Source: Mycobacterium lehmannii (lineage in GTDB: Bacteria; Actinomycetota; Actinomycetes; Mycobacteriales; Mycobacteriaceae). Taken from it: a stretch of 64,000 bases of DNA. The stretch is taken from positions 248,001-312,000 of the forward strand of contig NZ_NKCN01000001.1 of the NCBI RefSeq assembly GCF_002245535.1, given 5' to 3'. Below, piece by piece: positions 1 to 10,855 of this stretch (the first letter of the stretch is position 1; the number at the start of each line of letters is the position of its first letter). Made by a program: the position numbers and the translations under genes. Below the pieces are notes generated by a model, which was not told where the DNA came from, did no database searches, and saw only the letters and a list, made by a program, of their open reading frames with translations.

Positions 1-2048
1 GTGGTCGTCCCGGTGGTCCCGGCGGTGGTGGCGGTGGCGGTAACTACCGCGGCGGTGGGGGCGGCGCACCCGCCGGCGGAGGTTTCCGGGGCCGTCCCGG
101 TGGTGGTGGCCGCCCCGGCCAGCGCGGCGGTGCGGCCGGTGCGTTCGGTCGTCCCGGCGGCGCGCCCAAGCGCGGACGGAAGTCGAAGAGGGCGAAACGC
201 GCCGAATACGAGAACATGCAGGCGCCGGTCGTCGGTGGCGTCCGGCTGCCGCACGGCAACGGTGAGACCATCCGGCTGGCCCGCGGCGCCTCGCTGAGCG
301 ACTTCGCCGAGAAGATCGACGCCAACCCGGCCACGCTCGTGCAGGCACTGTTCAACCTCGGCGAGATGGTCACCGCGACGCAGTCCGTCGGCGACGACAC
401 CCTCGAACTGCTCGGCAGCGAGATGAACTACAAGGTTCAGGTCGTCTCCCCCGAGGACGAGGACCGCGAACTGCTCGAGTCGTTCGACCTCACCTACGGC
501 GAGGACGAAGGCGGCGAGGAGGACCTCGAACAGCGTCCGCCGGTCGTCACCGTCATGGGTCACGTCGACCACGGCAAGACCCGATTGCTGGACACCATCC
601 GTCAGGCCAACGTCCGCGAGGGCGAGGCCGGCGGCATCACCCAGCACATCGGCGCCTACCAGGTCGAGGTCGACCTCGACGGCAACGTCCGCCCGATCAC
701 GTTCATCGACACCCCGGGTCACGAGGCGTTCACCGCCATGCGTGCCCGCGGCGCGAAGGCCACCGACATCGCGATCCTGGTGGTCGCCGCCGACGACGGC
801 GTGATGCCGCAGACGGTCGAGGCCATCAACCACGCGCAGGCGGCCGAGGTGCCGATCGTGGTGGCGGTCAACAAGATCGACAAGGAAGGCGCCGATCCGG
901 CCAAAATCCGCGGCCAGCTCACCGAATACGGGCTGATTCCCGAGGACTACGGCGGCGACACGATGTTCGTCGACATCTCCGCCAAACAGGGCACCAACAT
1001 CGAGGCGCTGCTGGAAGCGGTCGTGCTGACCGCCGATGCGGCCCTGGACCTGCGGGCCAACCCGGACATGGAGGCCCAGGGTGTGGCGATCGAGGCGCAC
1101 TTGGACCGCGGCCGCGGGCCGGTGGCCACGGTGCTGGTGCAGCGCGGCACGCTGCGGGTCGGCGACTCCATCGTGTCGGGCGACGCCTACGGTCGCGTCC
1201 GCCGCATGGTCGACGAGCACGGCGAGGATGTCGAGGAGGCGTTGCCGTCGCGGCCCGTGCAGGTCATCGGCTTCACGTCGGTGCCCGGTGCCGGGGACAA
1301 CCTGCTCGTCGTCGACGAGGACCGCATCGCGCGTCAGATCGCCGACCGACGCAGCGCCCGCAAGCGCAACGCCCTGGCCGCGCGCAGCCGCAAGCGGATC
1401 AGCCTCGAGGATCTGGATTCGGCGCTGAAGGAAACCAGCCAGCTGAACCTGATCCTCAAGGGCGACAACGCCGGTACGGTCGAGGCGCTCGAGGAGGCCT
1501 TGCTGGGTATCCAGGTCGACGACGAAGTGGAGCTGCGGGTCATCGACCGCGGCGTCGGTGGTGTCACCGAGACCAACGTCAACCTGGCGTCGGCCTCGGA
1601 CGCGATCATCATCGGCTTCAACGTCCGCGCCGAAGGCAAGGCCACCGAGCTGGCCAACCGCGAGGGTGTCGAGATCCGCTACTACTCGATCATCTACCAG
1701 GCGATCGACGAGATCGAAGCGGCGCTCAAGGGCATGCTCAAGCCGATCTACGAGGAGCGCGAACTCGGCCGCGCCGAGATCCGCGCGATCTTCCGGTCGT
1801 CGAAGGTCGGCAACATCGCCGGCTGCCTCGTGCAGTCGGGGATCATGCGACGCAACGCCAAGGCCCGGCTACTGCGCGACAACGTCGTGGTGGCCGAGAA
1901 CCTCACCGTGTCGTCGCTGCGCCGCGAGAAGGACGACGTCACCGAGGTCCGCGAGGGTTACGAATGCGGTCTGACGCTGACCTACTCCGACATCAAGGAA
2001 GGCGACGTCATCGAGACGTACGAGCTCGTCGAGAAGGAGCGCACCTAG
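1..2048 (+). CDS. infB: Translation initiation factor IF-2 (5' end outside window)
   Basis: GTPase that places initiator tRNA on the 30S subunit and promotes subunit joining in the cytoplasm. The reading frame enters at base 3 with a Gly/Arg-rich segment (about bases 3-200), typical of the long N-terminal extension of actinobacterial IF-2. The G domain follows, with GHVDHGKT (about 556-579), the switch region [18 protein letters not shown] and NKID, then the C-terminal domains ending at a TAG. The N-terminus lies to the left of the window. It heads the infB-rbfA-nrnA-dinF order seen in M. tuberculosis. Identification is secure. Confidence 0.97.
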   Translation, partial: GRPGGPGGGGGGGNYRGGGGGAPAGGGFRGRPGGGGRPGQRGGAAGAFGRPGGAPKRGRKSKRAKRAEYENMQAPVVGGVRLPHGNGETIRLARGASLSDFAEKIDANPATLVQALFNLGEMVTATQSVGDDTLELLGSEMNYKVQVVSPEDEDRELLESFDLTYGEDEGGEEDLEQRPPVVTVMGHVDHGKTRLLDTIRQANVREGEAGGITQHIGAYQVEVDLDGNVRPITFIDTPGHEAFTAMRARGAKATDIAILVVAADDGVMPQTVEAINHAQAAEVPIVVAVNKIDKEGADPAKIRGQLTEYGLIPEDYGGDTMFVDISAKQGTNIEALLEAVVLTADAALDLRANPDMEAQGVAIEAHLDRGRGPVATVLVQRGTLRVGDSIVSGDAYGRVRRMVDEHGEDVEEALPSRPVQVIGFTSVPGAGDNLLVVDEDRIARQIADRRSARKRNALAARSRKRISLEDLDSALKETSQLNLILKGDNAGTVEALEEALLGIQVDDEVELRVIDRGVGGVTETNVNLASASDAIIIGFNVRAEGKATELANREGVEIRYYSIIYQAIDEIEAALKGMLKPIYEERELGRAEIRAIFRSSKVGNIAGCLVQSGIMRRNAKARLLRDNVVVAENLTVSSLRREKDDVTEVREGYECGLTLTYSDIKEGDVIETYELVEKERT

Positions 2049-2069
2049 AGTGGCTGCTCGGCTACTGCG

Positions 2070-2128
2070 CCGAGAGTGGGAAATGTGGCGGGAAAACGGA
2101 AGAAACCGGTCACAATCCCCACTCTCGG
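2070..2128. repeat. Inverted repeat between infB and rbfA
   Basis: An 11-base arm CCGAGAGTGGG (2070-2080) is matched by CCCACTCTCGG (2118-2128), with a 37-base loop. It fills most of the 101-base gap between infB and rbfA. It could act as a partial terminator, an RNA-processing site or a dispersed repeat; the sequence alone does not decide. Confidence 0.5.
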
Positions 2129-2149
2129 TGAGAAACAGAGGGACTGAGC

Positions 2150-4962
<2,813 letters not shown>

Positions 4963-5001
4963 TCTGTTGGTGCGGTGCCCGCGTCTTGTCTCCTTTGTGC
5001 C

Positions 5002-5062
5002 GCGAGCGACCGCGTCTGAACACGACACGCCGCGTTGATATGGACAGTTTGCGGTCGCTCGC
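5002..5062. repeat. Palindromic repeat element, copy 1
   Basis: A 61-base element with perfect 12-base terminal inverted repeats, GCGAGCGACCGC at the left end and GCGGTCGCTCGC at the right end. A second copy in opposite orientation lies at 5642-5700. The element sits between the dinF stop and the stop of the minus-strand methyltransferase. It looks like a MITE-like or REP-like dispersed repeat. Confidence 0.75.
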
Positions 5063-5068
5063 CGCGGT

Positions 5069-5629
5069 TCAGCGCCGGGCCACAGCCGCCCAACCGAACT
5101 CTGTCGTCTTGATCCGCACATCGCCGAATCCCGCCGCCGCCAACCGGTCCGGCAATGTCACAGGGTCGACGGGGTTGTAGGTGTCGCCTTCGTGCGCGAC
5201 GGCCAACTCGTCGCTGCCGAGGCTGTCGCTGGCCACCAGCGCGGCCCCGGGCCGCAGCACCCGGGCGACCTCGGCGAAGAGCCGATCCTGAAGTTCGGCG
5301 GTGGGGACGTGATGCAGCATCGTGAAACACGCCGCGCCGGAGAAGCGGTCGTCGGCGTAGGGCAGCGCGGTCGCGTCGCCGCGCACGATCTCGACGGTCG
5401 GCACATCGGCGAAGCGCGTCGTCAACATCGCCGCGAGCTCGTCGTCGATCTCCACCGAGGTTAGCCGGCCCACCGATTCGCTCAGCACGTCGGTGGTGGC
5501 ACCGTAGCCGGGGCCGACCTCGAGCACGTCGTCGCCGAGGTCGACCTCACCCAATGCCCACGGCAGAATCACCTCGCGGATCAGCTGTCGCCATTCCTCG
5601 CTGCCGCAGTACTCGTGCGCTTCGTTCAC
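5069..5629 (-). CDS. Class I SAM-dependent methyltransferase
   Basis: Predicted S-adenosylmethionine-dependent methyltransferase with unknown substrate. The frame is open further upstream, but GTG at 5629 (protein begins MNEAHEYCGSEEW) is the sensible start because the upstream codons lie inside a palindromic repeat. The 186-residue product has the motif I loop DDVLEVGPGYGATTD, the acidic motif SVEIDDEL, GDATALPYADDRFS, and a motif IV-like region CFTMLHHVPT, in the usual order for UbiE/ArsM-like enzymes. Inverted copies of a 60-base repeat flank the gene on both sides, so it may be mobile cargo. Confidence 0.8.
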   Translation of the reverse strand: MNEAHEYCGSEEWRQLIREVILPWALGEVDLGDDVLEVGPGYGATTDVLSESVGRLTSVEIDDELAAMLTTRFADVPTVEIVRGDATALPYADDRFSGAACFTMLHHVPTAELQDRLFAEVARVLRPGAALVASDSLGSDELAVAHEGDTYNPVDPVTLPDRLAAAGFGDVRIKTTEFGWAAVARR

Positions 5630-5641
5630 GCTCGCAGCGTA

Positions 5642-5700
5642 CGAGCGACCGCAAACTGCTGTAAATCCGCGGCGTGTCGTGATCAGACGCGGTCGCTCGC
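5642..5700. repeat. Palindromic repeat element, copy 2 (inverted relative to copy 1)
   Basis: Reverse-complement copy of the element at 5002-5062, with the same terminal repeats (CGAGCGACCGC and GCGGTCGCTCG). It matches copy 1 over most of its length, differing mainly in a short internal stretch. It lies 12 bases upstream of the methyltransferase GTG, so any promoter for that gene must overlap the repeat or lie beyond it. Confidence 0.75.
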
Positions 5701-5735
5701 ACAAGGTGGCGTGTGGGCAGGCGCGCCAGAAACAA

Positions 5736-6491
5736 TCAGCGGACCTGCGAGCGGCCCCGCTGCAGGACGGCGTCGCGGTTGGCGGCGATGTCGTCACCGC
5801 TGGTCGTGCGCATCCACTCGCGCGCCGACGCCGCCTCGATCCACAGTCCCTCGTTGGTCTGCGCCTCGTCGATGCGGTGATACGACGCCAGCAACGCGCG
5901 CACGGCCTGCTGGTTGTTGCCCACGATCGATGCCGCGACCTGCCGGGCGGTCGACATGAGCTCGGTGTGGGGCACCACCTGAGTGACCAACCCGGTCCGC
6001 AACGCCTCCTCGGCCGACAGGTAGTCGCCGGTCAGGCTCATCCGGCGGGCCATGCCGACGCCGACCTTCTGCGGCAACCGCACCGACAGCCCCCACGTCG
6101 GCAACAGCCCGACCCGGGCATGCGTATCGGCGAAGCGCGCCTGTTCGGAGGCGATCAGAACGTCGCAGTACAGGGCGATTTCGAGGCCACCGGTGACGGC
6201 CGCACCGTTGATCGCGCCGATCACCGGCTTGGTCATCGGCGGCCACTTCGGCGAGATGTCGGGCAGCTCGGTGGTGTCGCCAAGCTCTTTGAGGTCCAGA
6301 CCCGCGCAGAACACCGGATCGGCGCCGGTGACGATCACGACGTCGACGTCGTCGTCGGCCTGAGCCTCACCGAGGGCACGGTAAAACCGCCTGCGCAGCT
6401 CGGACGACAGCGCGTTGCGCGCCTGCGGCCGGTTGAGGGTCAAGGTGCGCACCCGGTCGCGGGTGTCGATGAGCAGGATGTCGTCAGTCAC
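5736..6491 (-). CDS. echA16: Enoyl-CoA hydratase/isomerase family protein
   Basis: Crotonase-fold enzyme predicted to hydrate or isomerise acyl-CoA esters, matching Rv2831 (EchA16) by position. The 251-residue sequence has the oxyanion-hole segments NALSSE and ADPVFCAGLDLKEL, and the second oxyanion segment INGAAVTGGLEIALYCD. In the usual catalytic glutamate region it reads RVGLLPTWGLSVRLPQ: the two canonical hydratase glutamates are not obvious, so the reaction may not be classical hydration. The GTG start at 6491 is separated by 22 bases from the divergent DUF2277 gene. Confidence 0.85.
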   Translation of the reverse strand: MTDDILLIDTRDRVRTLTLNRPQARNALSSELRRRFYRALGEAQADDDVDVVIVTGADPVFCAGLDLKELGDTTELPDISPKWPPMTKPVIGAINGAAVTGGLEIALYCDVLIASEQARFADTHARVGLLPTWGLSVRLPQKVGVGMARRMSLTGDYLSAEEALRTGLVTQVVPHTELMSTARQVAASIVGNNQQAVRALLASYHRIDEAQTNEGLWIEAASAREWMRTTSGDDIAANRDAVLQRGRSQVR

Positions 6492-6501
6492 CCGACGAAC
6501 C

Positions 6502-6507
6502 TATCGT
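6502..6507 (+). promoter_or_regulatory. -10 element, leaderless start of DUF2277 gene
   Basis: TATCGT ends six bases before the ATG at 6514, so transcription probably starts at or next to the start codon. The intergenic space is only 22 bases, leaving no room for a leader. Confidence 0.5.
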
Positions 6508-6513
6508 GGAGCC

Positions 6514-6795
6514 ATGTGCCGAAACATCACCGAGCTACGCGGACTCGAACCGGCGGCCACCGACGAGGAGATCGAGGCGGCCGCGCGCCAGTACATTCGC
6601 AAGGTCAGCGGAATCACCCGGCCGACCGCGGCCAACGCCGACGCCTTCGAGGCCGCCGTCGCGGAGGTCACCGCCACCACCCACCGGCTGCTGGAGTCTC
6701 TGCCGGCCCGGCGCCAGCCGCCGAAGACGGTGCCGCCGTTGCGCCGGCCCGAGGTGCGGGCCCGCATGAACAGCAAAGCTGCGGCCGCGACGTAG
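6514..6795 (+). CDS. DUF2277 family protein
   Basis: Uncharacterised 93-residue protein of the DUF2277 family, recognised by the N-terminus MCRNITELRGLEPAATDEE and the mid-region ARQYIRKVSGI. It is probably cytoplasmic: no signal peptide or membrane span is seen. The C-terminus is basic and proline-rich. No function is known. The adjacent DUF1802 gene starts four bases after its stop, so the two are likely co-transcribed. Confidence 0.85.
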   Translation: MCRNITELRGLEPAATDEEIEAAARQYIRKVSGITRPTAANADAFEAAVAEVTATTHRLLESLPARRQPPKTVPPLRRPEVRARMNSKAAAAT

Positions 6796-6799
6796 CACG

Positions 6800-7360
6800 A
6801 TGACGACGACGCTGACGCAGCCGGCGCTCAAGGAGTGGAGTGCTGCGATCCACGCGCTGCTGGACGGCAGGCAGACCGTTCTGCTGCGCAAGGGCGGTAT
6901 CCACGAGAAGCGGTTCGCGGTCGCCGCGTCGCGCTTTCTGCTGTTTCCGACGGTCGCGCACAGCCACGCCGAGCGGGTGCGCCCCGAGCACCGCGATCTG
7001 CTCGATGTGGCGACCGCCGACAGCACAGAGGACGCGGTGGTGGTGCGCGCCGGCGCCCGCGTCGTCGCCGCAGTCGAGGTGAACCGCCCCGCAGCCCTCG
7101 AAGAGATAGCGCCCCTGCATATTTGGACCGACGCATCGGTGCGCGCCGACCGGCTCGATTTTCGGCCCAAACATCGGCTCACCGCGCTCGTCGTCCAGGC
7201 CGGCCCGCTCTTGGCCCCGCTGCGACTCGAACGCACACCCGAGTACGGCGGCTGCGCCAGCTGGGTGCAGCTGCCGATCGACCCCGAGTGGGCGGCCCCC
7301 GTGTACGACGGCGCCGCGCTGCACGAGATCGCCGAGCGGGTGCGCCGTTCGGTGGGCTGA
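6800..7360 (+). CDS. DUF1802 family protein
   Basis: Uncharacterised 186-residue protein resembling DUF1802. Characteristic features are the N-terminal ALKEWSAAIHALLDG and the LLRKGGIHE segment near residue 30, followed by FLLFPTVAHSHAERVRPEH. There is no signal peptide, membrane helix or recognised catalytic motif. It is the second gene of a short two-gene unit with the DUF2277 gene and is convergent with the CocE-type hydrolase, with an eight-base gap. Confidence 0.8.
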   Translation: MTTTLTQPALKEWSAAIHALLDGRQTVLLRKGGIHEKRFAVAASRFLLFPTVAHSHAERVRPEHRDLLDVATADSTEDAVVVRAGARVVAAVEVNRPAALEEIAPLHIWTDASVRADRLDFRPKHRLTALVVQAGPLLAPLRLERTPEYGGCASWVQLPIDPEWAAPVYDGAALHEIAERVRRSVG

Positions 7361-7368
7361 CCCGCGCC

Positions 7369-9039
7369 TCAGCCGGCGGGCGGCTGCGGCGCGGCGGGCA
7401 GCACCAGCCGCGACGCGCCGTCGCCGAGATGCACGGTGTGGGTGGCCGGCGCGAGGTTCTTACCCGTCCCGAGCGGTTCGCCGGTACCGAGGTTGCGGGC
7501 GAACCGGGGGTGTGACCCGCCCGCCACGAGCACCCGGATCCGTGAACCCGCACGGAAGCGATGCGCGATCGGGTCGAGTTCGATGCGCACCGGTCCGGAA
7601 TCCGGTGCGGCGCTGACATAGCCGTCGCTCACGTTGTGTGAGCGTCCCTTGGCGTCGACCTCGCTCAGGCGCACGAACAAATCGTTGTACGGGTTGTCGC
7701 ACGAATGCGAGAGCTCCACGACCGGTACCCCCACCACGTACTTGTCGGCGGGCAGGCGGTCGCCGGTGAAGCTCAACACGTCGGCACGCTGCGCCAGGCG
7801 GGTGTCCTTGCGATATCCGCCCTCCGGCGACAGCAGCCGGCCGCCCACCGTCGGCGTCGGATTCGCCGGGTTGTAGCTGAACGTCGACGCAGCCGCCGTC
7901 TCCGGCGGGATGGCATCGCCGAGGCGACCACCCGGCTGCAGGTAGCGCACCACTTCGGGCATCGCCGGCGGCCAGTCGGGCAGGTCGATCCAGCCGCTGC
8001 CGTTGACGAAGATCCGCACCGGCTGGCGCCGCTTGCTCTCCGCGCCGGTGAGGTGGGCGTCCAACCAGTCGAGCGTCTCGCGGATGGCGGTCGGCGCGGC
8101 CTTGGTCAACAACTGGGTGTGGATCCACGGGCCGACGGTCAGTCCGACCTCGACTCCGCGCTCACGCAGCCGCCGATACTGGGCCATCGTCTGCTCCAGG
8201 AACAGGTCCTGCCAGCCGCTGATCAGCAGCACCGGCACGTCGGCGGTGTCCAGGGCCCGACGCAGGTTCAGCGCGGTCCAGAAGGGATCGTCGGCATCGG
8301 GATGATCGAGCCAGGACTCCCACCACGGCGCACCCTCGCCCAGCAGCGCGCGGCCCGCCTCGCCGGCGGGCAGCCGGCTCATCGCACGGGCCAGCCGGCG
8401 CCGCGACCGCAGCTGTCGCACCAGCGCCCGCGCCCGGTTCGGATCCTCCTGATAGGCCACCAGGTGGCTCCAGCCGAGGAAGTCGCTCAGCGCGAACGAA
8501 CCGGGACCCCACCGCGGCCCGCTGACGTCGTGCGGACCGACGGTGATCACCGCGGCCTTCATCTCCGGTGGCGGGTCGGTGAGCAGCGCCCACTGGGTGA
8601 AACCGAGATACGACAGCCCGATCGTGGCGAACGAGCCGGTGAACCACTCCTGGTTGCGCAGCCACTCGACGGTGTCGGCGCCGTCGGCGATCTCGTTGAC
8701 CATCGGGTCGAAGTCGCCGCCGGAGCCGTAGGTTCCGCGCACGCTCTGCAGGACGACGTGATAGCCGCGTGCGGCGTAGACGCGTCCGTAGATGGCGGCG
8801 AAGGGGAAGTCGCGGCCATAGGGGCAGCGGACCAGCAGCGTGCCGGCGGGGTCCAGCGTGCTGGGCGCATAGTGGTCGGCGCGCAGCTCGACACCGTCGC
8901 GCATCGGTACGCGGACCTTGTGGACCGTGAAGTCGGTGGTGTGCGGCGGCAGCCGCAGCAGGCGTGACACGGTGCGTCCGGTGAGCTGCTTGACCTTCGA
9001 ACGGGATGCCGGCGGTGCGGCGACGGAGGATGCGGTCAC
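7369..9039 (-). CDS. CocE/NonD family serine hydrolase (S15 X-Pro dipeptidyl-peptidase type)
   Basis: Predicted alpha/beta-hydrolase that cleaves esters or peptides, similar to Rv2800 and bacterial cocaine esterase. The 556-residue protein has the N-terminal MRDGVELRADHY strand, the nucleophile elbow GLSYLGFTQW (serine near residue 150), LISGWQDLF with the catalytic aspartate and GPWIHT with the histidine. The C-terminal jelly-roll domain characteristic of the family follows. No clear signal peptide is present. The start at 9039 is GTG. The TetR gene lies directly upstream on the same strand with a nine-base gap, so they may share a transcript. Confidence 0.85.
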   Translation of the reverse strand: MTASSVAAPPASRSKVKQLTGRTVSRLLRLPPHTTDFTVHKVRVPMRDGVELRADHYAPSTLDPAGTLLVRCPYGRDFPFAAIYGRVYAARGYHVVLQSVRGTYGSGGDFDPMVNEIADGADTVEWLRNQEWFTGSFATIGLSYLGFTQWALLTDPPPEMKAAVITVGPHDVSGPRWGPGSFALSDFLGWSHLVAYQEDPNRARALVRQLRSRRRLARAMSRLPAGEAGRALLGEGAPWWESWLDHPDADDPFWTALNLRRALDTADVPVLLISGWQDLFLEQTMAQYRRLRERGVEVGLTVGPWIHTQLLTKAAPTAIRETLDWLDAHLTGAESKRRQPVRIFVNGSGWIDLPDWPPAMPEVVRYLQPGGRLGDAIPPETAAASTFSYNPANPTPTVGGRLLSPEGGYRKDTRLAQRADVLSFTGDRLPADKYVVGVPVVELSHSCDNPYNDLFVRLSEVDAKGRSHNVSDGYVSAAPDSGPVRIELDPIAHRFRAGSRIRVLVAGGSHPRFARNLGTGEPLGTGKNLAPATHTVHLGDGASRLVLPAAPQPPAG

Positions 9040-9048
9040 GTCACGAGG

Positions 9049-9657
9049 CTACGCAGACTCGATGCCCCCGCGTTCGATCGCCTGTGTCACCTGGGCCATC
9101 AACCAGTCGATCGCACGGGTGGCCGCGTCGCCGTCCAGGCCCCACACCGCGACCAGGCGCTCGTAGGTGGCCGGGCTCCACAGCACGTCGAGCAGGCCCG
9201 CGATCGCGCGCCGCTGTTCGACGGGGAGCTGCGGTGAGGCCTCGTTCACCGCTCGCAACAGCGCATCGCGGCGGCGGACGTCGGAGCTGACGAACGCGGG
9301 ATCGACCGGCGACGGTGTGCTGTGCCTGATCGAGAAGCGTTGCAGCGACGCGAAAACCCGCCCCGTCACCTCACTCAGGTTCGCCAGCGTGACGTCCTCG
9401 TAGGACACCCCTGCTTCGGTCTCGAGACGTTGCATCACCGCGTCGTGCAGATGGCGTTCGGTCGGGAAATACCGGTACACCGTCCGCTCGCCGACCCCGG
9501 CCCGCGCGGCGACGGCCTTGAACGTCAGCTCGCGCCAGTCCCACGTCTCGAACTCATGCACCAGCGCACTGCCCGCGGCGACGATGCGCTCGCGGGTGTG
9601 TGCGGCCTTGCGCCTGCGGATGCTGTTGTCGTACGAGCGCGTTGACGAGCCGGCCAT
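9049..9657 (-). CDS. TetR-family transcriptional regulator
   Basis: One-component DNA-binding repressor of 202 residues. The N-terminal helix-turn-helix is clear: RERIVAAGSALVHEF, then FKAVAARAGVGERTVYRYFP. The C-terminal ligand domain is unassigned. It is divergent from the sulfotransferase gene, with 43 bases between start codons and an imperfect palindrome at 9662-9679 that is the obvious operator. It probably controls the sulfotransferase operon and its own transcript, possibly with the CocE-like hydrolase downstream. Confidence 0.88.
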   Translation of the reverse strand: MAGSSTRSYDNSIRRRKAAHTRERIVAAGSALVHEFETWDWRELTFKAVAARAGVGERTVYRYFPTERHLHDAVMQRLETEAGVSYEDVTLANLSEVTGRVFASLQRFSIRHSTPSPVDPAFVSSDVRRRDALLRAVNEASPQLPVEQRRAIAGLLDVLWSPATYERLVAVWGLDGDAATRAIDWLMAQVTQAIERGGIESA

Positions 9658-9661
9658 AGTA

Positions 9662-9679
9662 GTGGCAGTGTACTGTCAC
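9662..9679. promoter_or_regulatory. Candidate TetR operator overlapping a -10 box
   Basis: GTGGCAGTGTACTGTCAC is an imperfect palindrome (7 of 9 positions symmetric) placed between divergent tetR and sulfotransferase genes. TACTGT at 9671-9676 inside it fits a -10 hexamer for the plus-strand operon, so binding would block RNA polymerase. Confidence 0.55.
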
Positions 9680-9700
9680 CAATTCGGTGGGAGGTGCAGC

Positions 9701-10855
9701 GTGGCATCGGTCGAGGATCTGATGGCCGCGGCCGTCGAGGGCACCGGACTCGAGGACTTCGGCGAGGACTCGTTCCGCGAGGGCCTGGAGATCCTCGTCC
9801 GTGCGCTGAGCGACGAAGCCCGGCTCAACGCGCGCGGCGAGGACTTCGTCTACAACCGCATCGGGCTGCACCTGTCGCAGCGGCTCCAGGTGGAGGATTG
9901 GTACCGCCGCCACCCCGACATCGACGACGAGCAGATCGCCGCGCCGCTGTTCGGGTTGGGCCTGCCGCGGACGGGGTCGACTGCGCTGTCGTTCCTGCTC
10001 GCCCAAGATCCCGATGTCCGTTACCTGCGCAGCTGGGAGTCCGCACAGCCGTGCCCGCCACCGTCGACCGTGCGCGGCGACGACCCCCGCATCCCGCCGG
10101 AACAGCGGCCCGTCCTCGTGGGCACCCGCCCCCACGTGCCCACCGACATCCGCGGACCGATGGAATGCCTGGACCTGATGGCGCTCGACTTCAAGTCCCA
10201 GATCTTCCAGGCCTATGCACAGATTCCGACCTACTCGCAATGGCTCTGCGACCGAGCCGATTTCACGTCGACGTACCGCTATGAACGACGGGTACTCCGA
10301 TTGCTGCAGTGGGGGGAACCGACGCGCCCATGGCGGCTCAAGTCGCCGGCGCACGTGCTTTCGCTGGACTACCTCGACCGCGTGTTCGGTGATGCCCGCT
10401 TCGTCATGACGCACCGTGATCCGACCGACGTGCTGCTGTCGGTCGTCGACGTCTACGCCGACATCGTCGGCGGCTTCACCGATCACCTCGACCGCCGCTA
10501 TCTCGGTGAACTGAACGTCACCCAGTGGTCCACGGGGATCACGCGGGCGATGGCATTCCGCGATAAGGCCGCAGACCGGTTCTACGACATCGACTTTCGG
10601 GTTATGCAGAACGATCCGATCGGCGAAGTCAGGCGGCTCTACGGCTGGCTCGGCGAGACGGTGACCGAACGGTTCGAGGCCGGTATGCGGGCGTGGTGGA
10701 CCGAGAACGCCGAGAAGCGCGAACCGCACCCCAAAGCCGACCCGGCGGCATTCGGCTTGGACGACAACGTGATTCGGCCGCTGTTCGCGGCCTACGTAGA
10801 CGCCTACGCCGGCGGCTCTCGGCGTTACGACCGGCAGGAGGAAAGCACCCCATGA
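9701..10855 (+). CDS. PAPS-dependent sulfotransferase family protein
   Basis: Predicted cytosolic sulfotransferase that moves sulfate from PAPS to an unknown hydroxylated acceptor, possibly a lipid or sterol. GTG at 9701, behind GGGAGG, is preferred over an in-frame ATG upstream, which lies inside tetR. The 384-residue protein has the 5'-phosphosulfate loop GLPRTGSTALSFLLAQDP near residue 92 and the 3'-phosphate motif MTHRDPTDVLLSVVDVY. It belongs to the Sulfotransfer_3 type common in mycobacteria. Its stop overlaps the next start (ATGA), so the pair is coupled. Confidence 0.87.
   Translation: MASVEDLMAAAVEGTGLEDFGEDSFREGLEILVRALSDEARLNARGEDFVYNRIGLHLSQRLQVEDWYRRHPDIDDEQIAAPLFGLGLPRTGSTALSFLLAQDPDVRYLRSWESAQPCPPPSTVRGDDPRIPPEQRPVLVGTRPHVPTDIRGPMECLDLMALDFKSQIFQAYAQIPTYSQWLCDRADFTSTYRYERRVLRLLQWGEPTRPWRLKSPAHVLSLDYLDRVFGDARFVMTHRDPTDVLLSVVDVYADIVGGFTDHLDRRYLGELNVTQWSTGITRAMAFRDKAADRFYDIDFRVMQNDPIGEVRRLYGWLGETVTERFEAGMRAWWTENAEKREPHPKADPAAFGLDDNVIRPLFAAYVDAYAGGSRRYDRQEESTP

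Noticed and set aside
1..297. Plus-strand frame in the first 300 bases, separate from infB
   Set aside because: It is a Val/Ala/Pro-rich out-of-frame reading of the Gly/Arg-rich N-terminal region of infB, whose own frame enters at base 3.
5630..5797. Longer N-terminus for the methyltransferase gene
   Set aside because: The added codons would translate the palindromic repeat and the end of the echA16 neighbourhood; GTG at 5629 begins just before the conserved fold.
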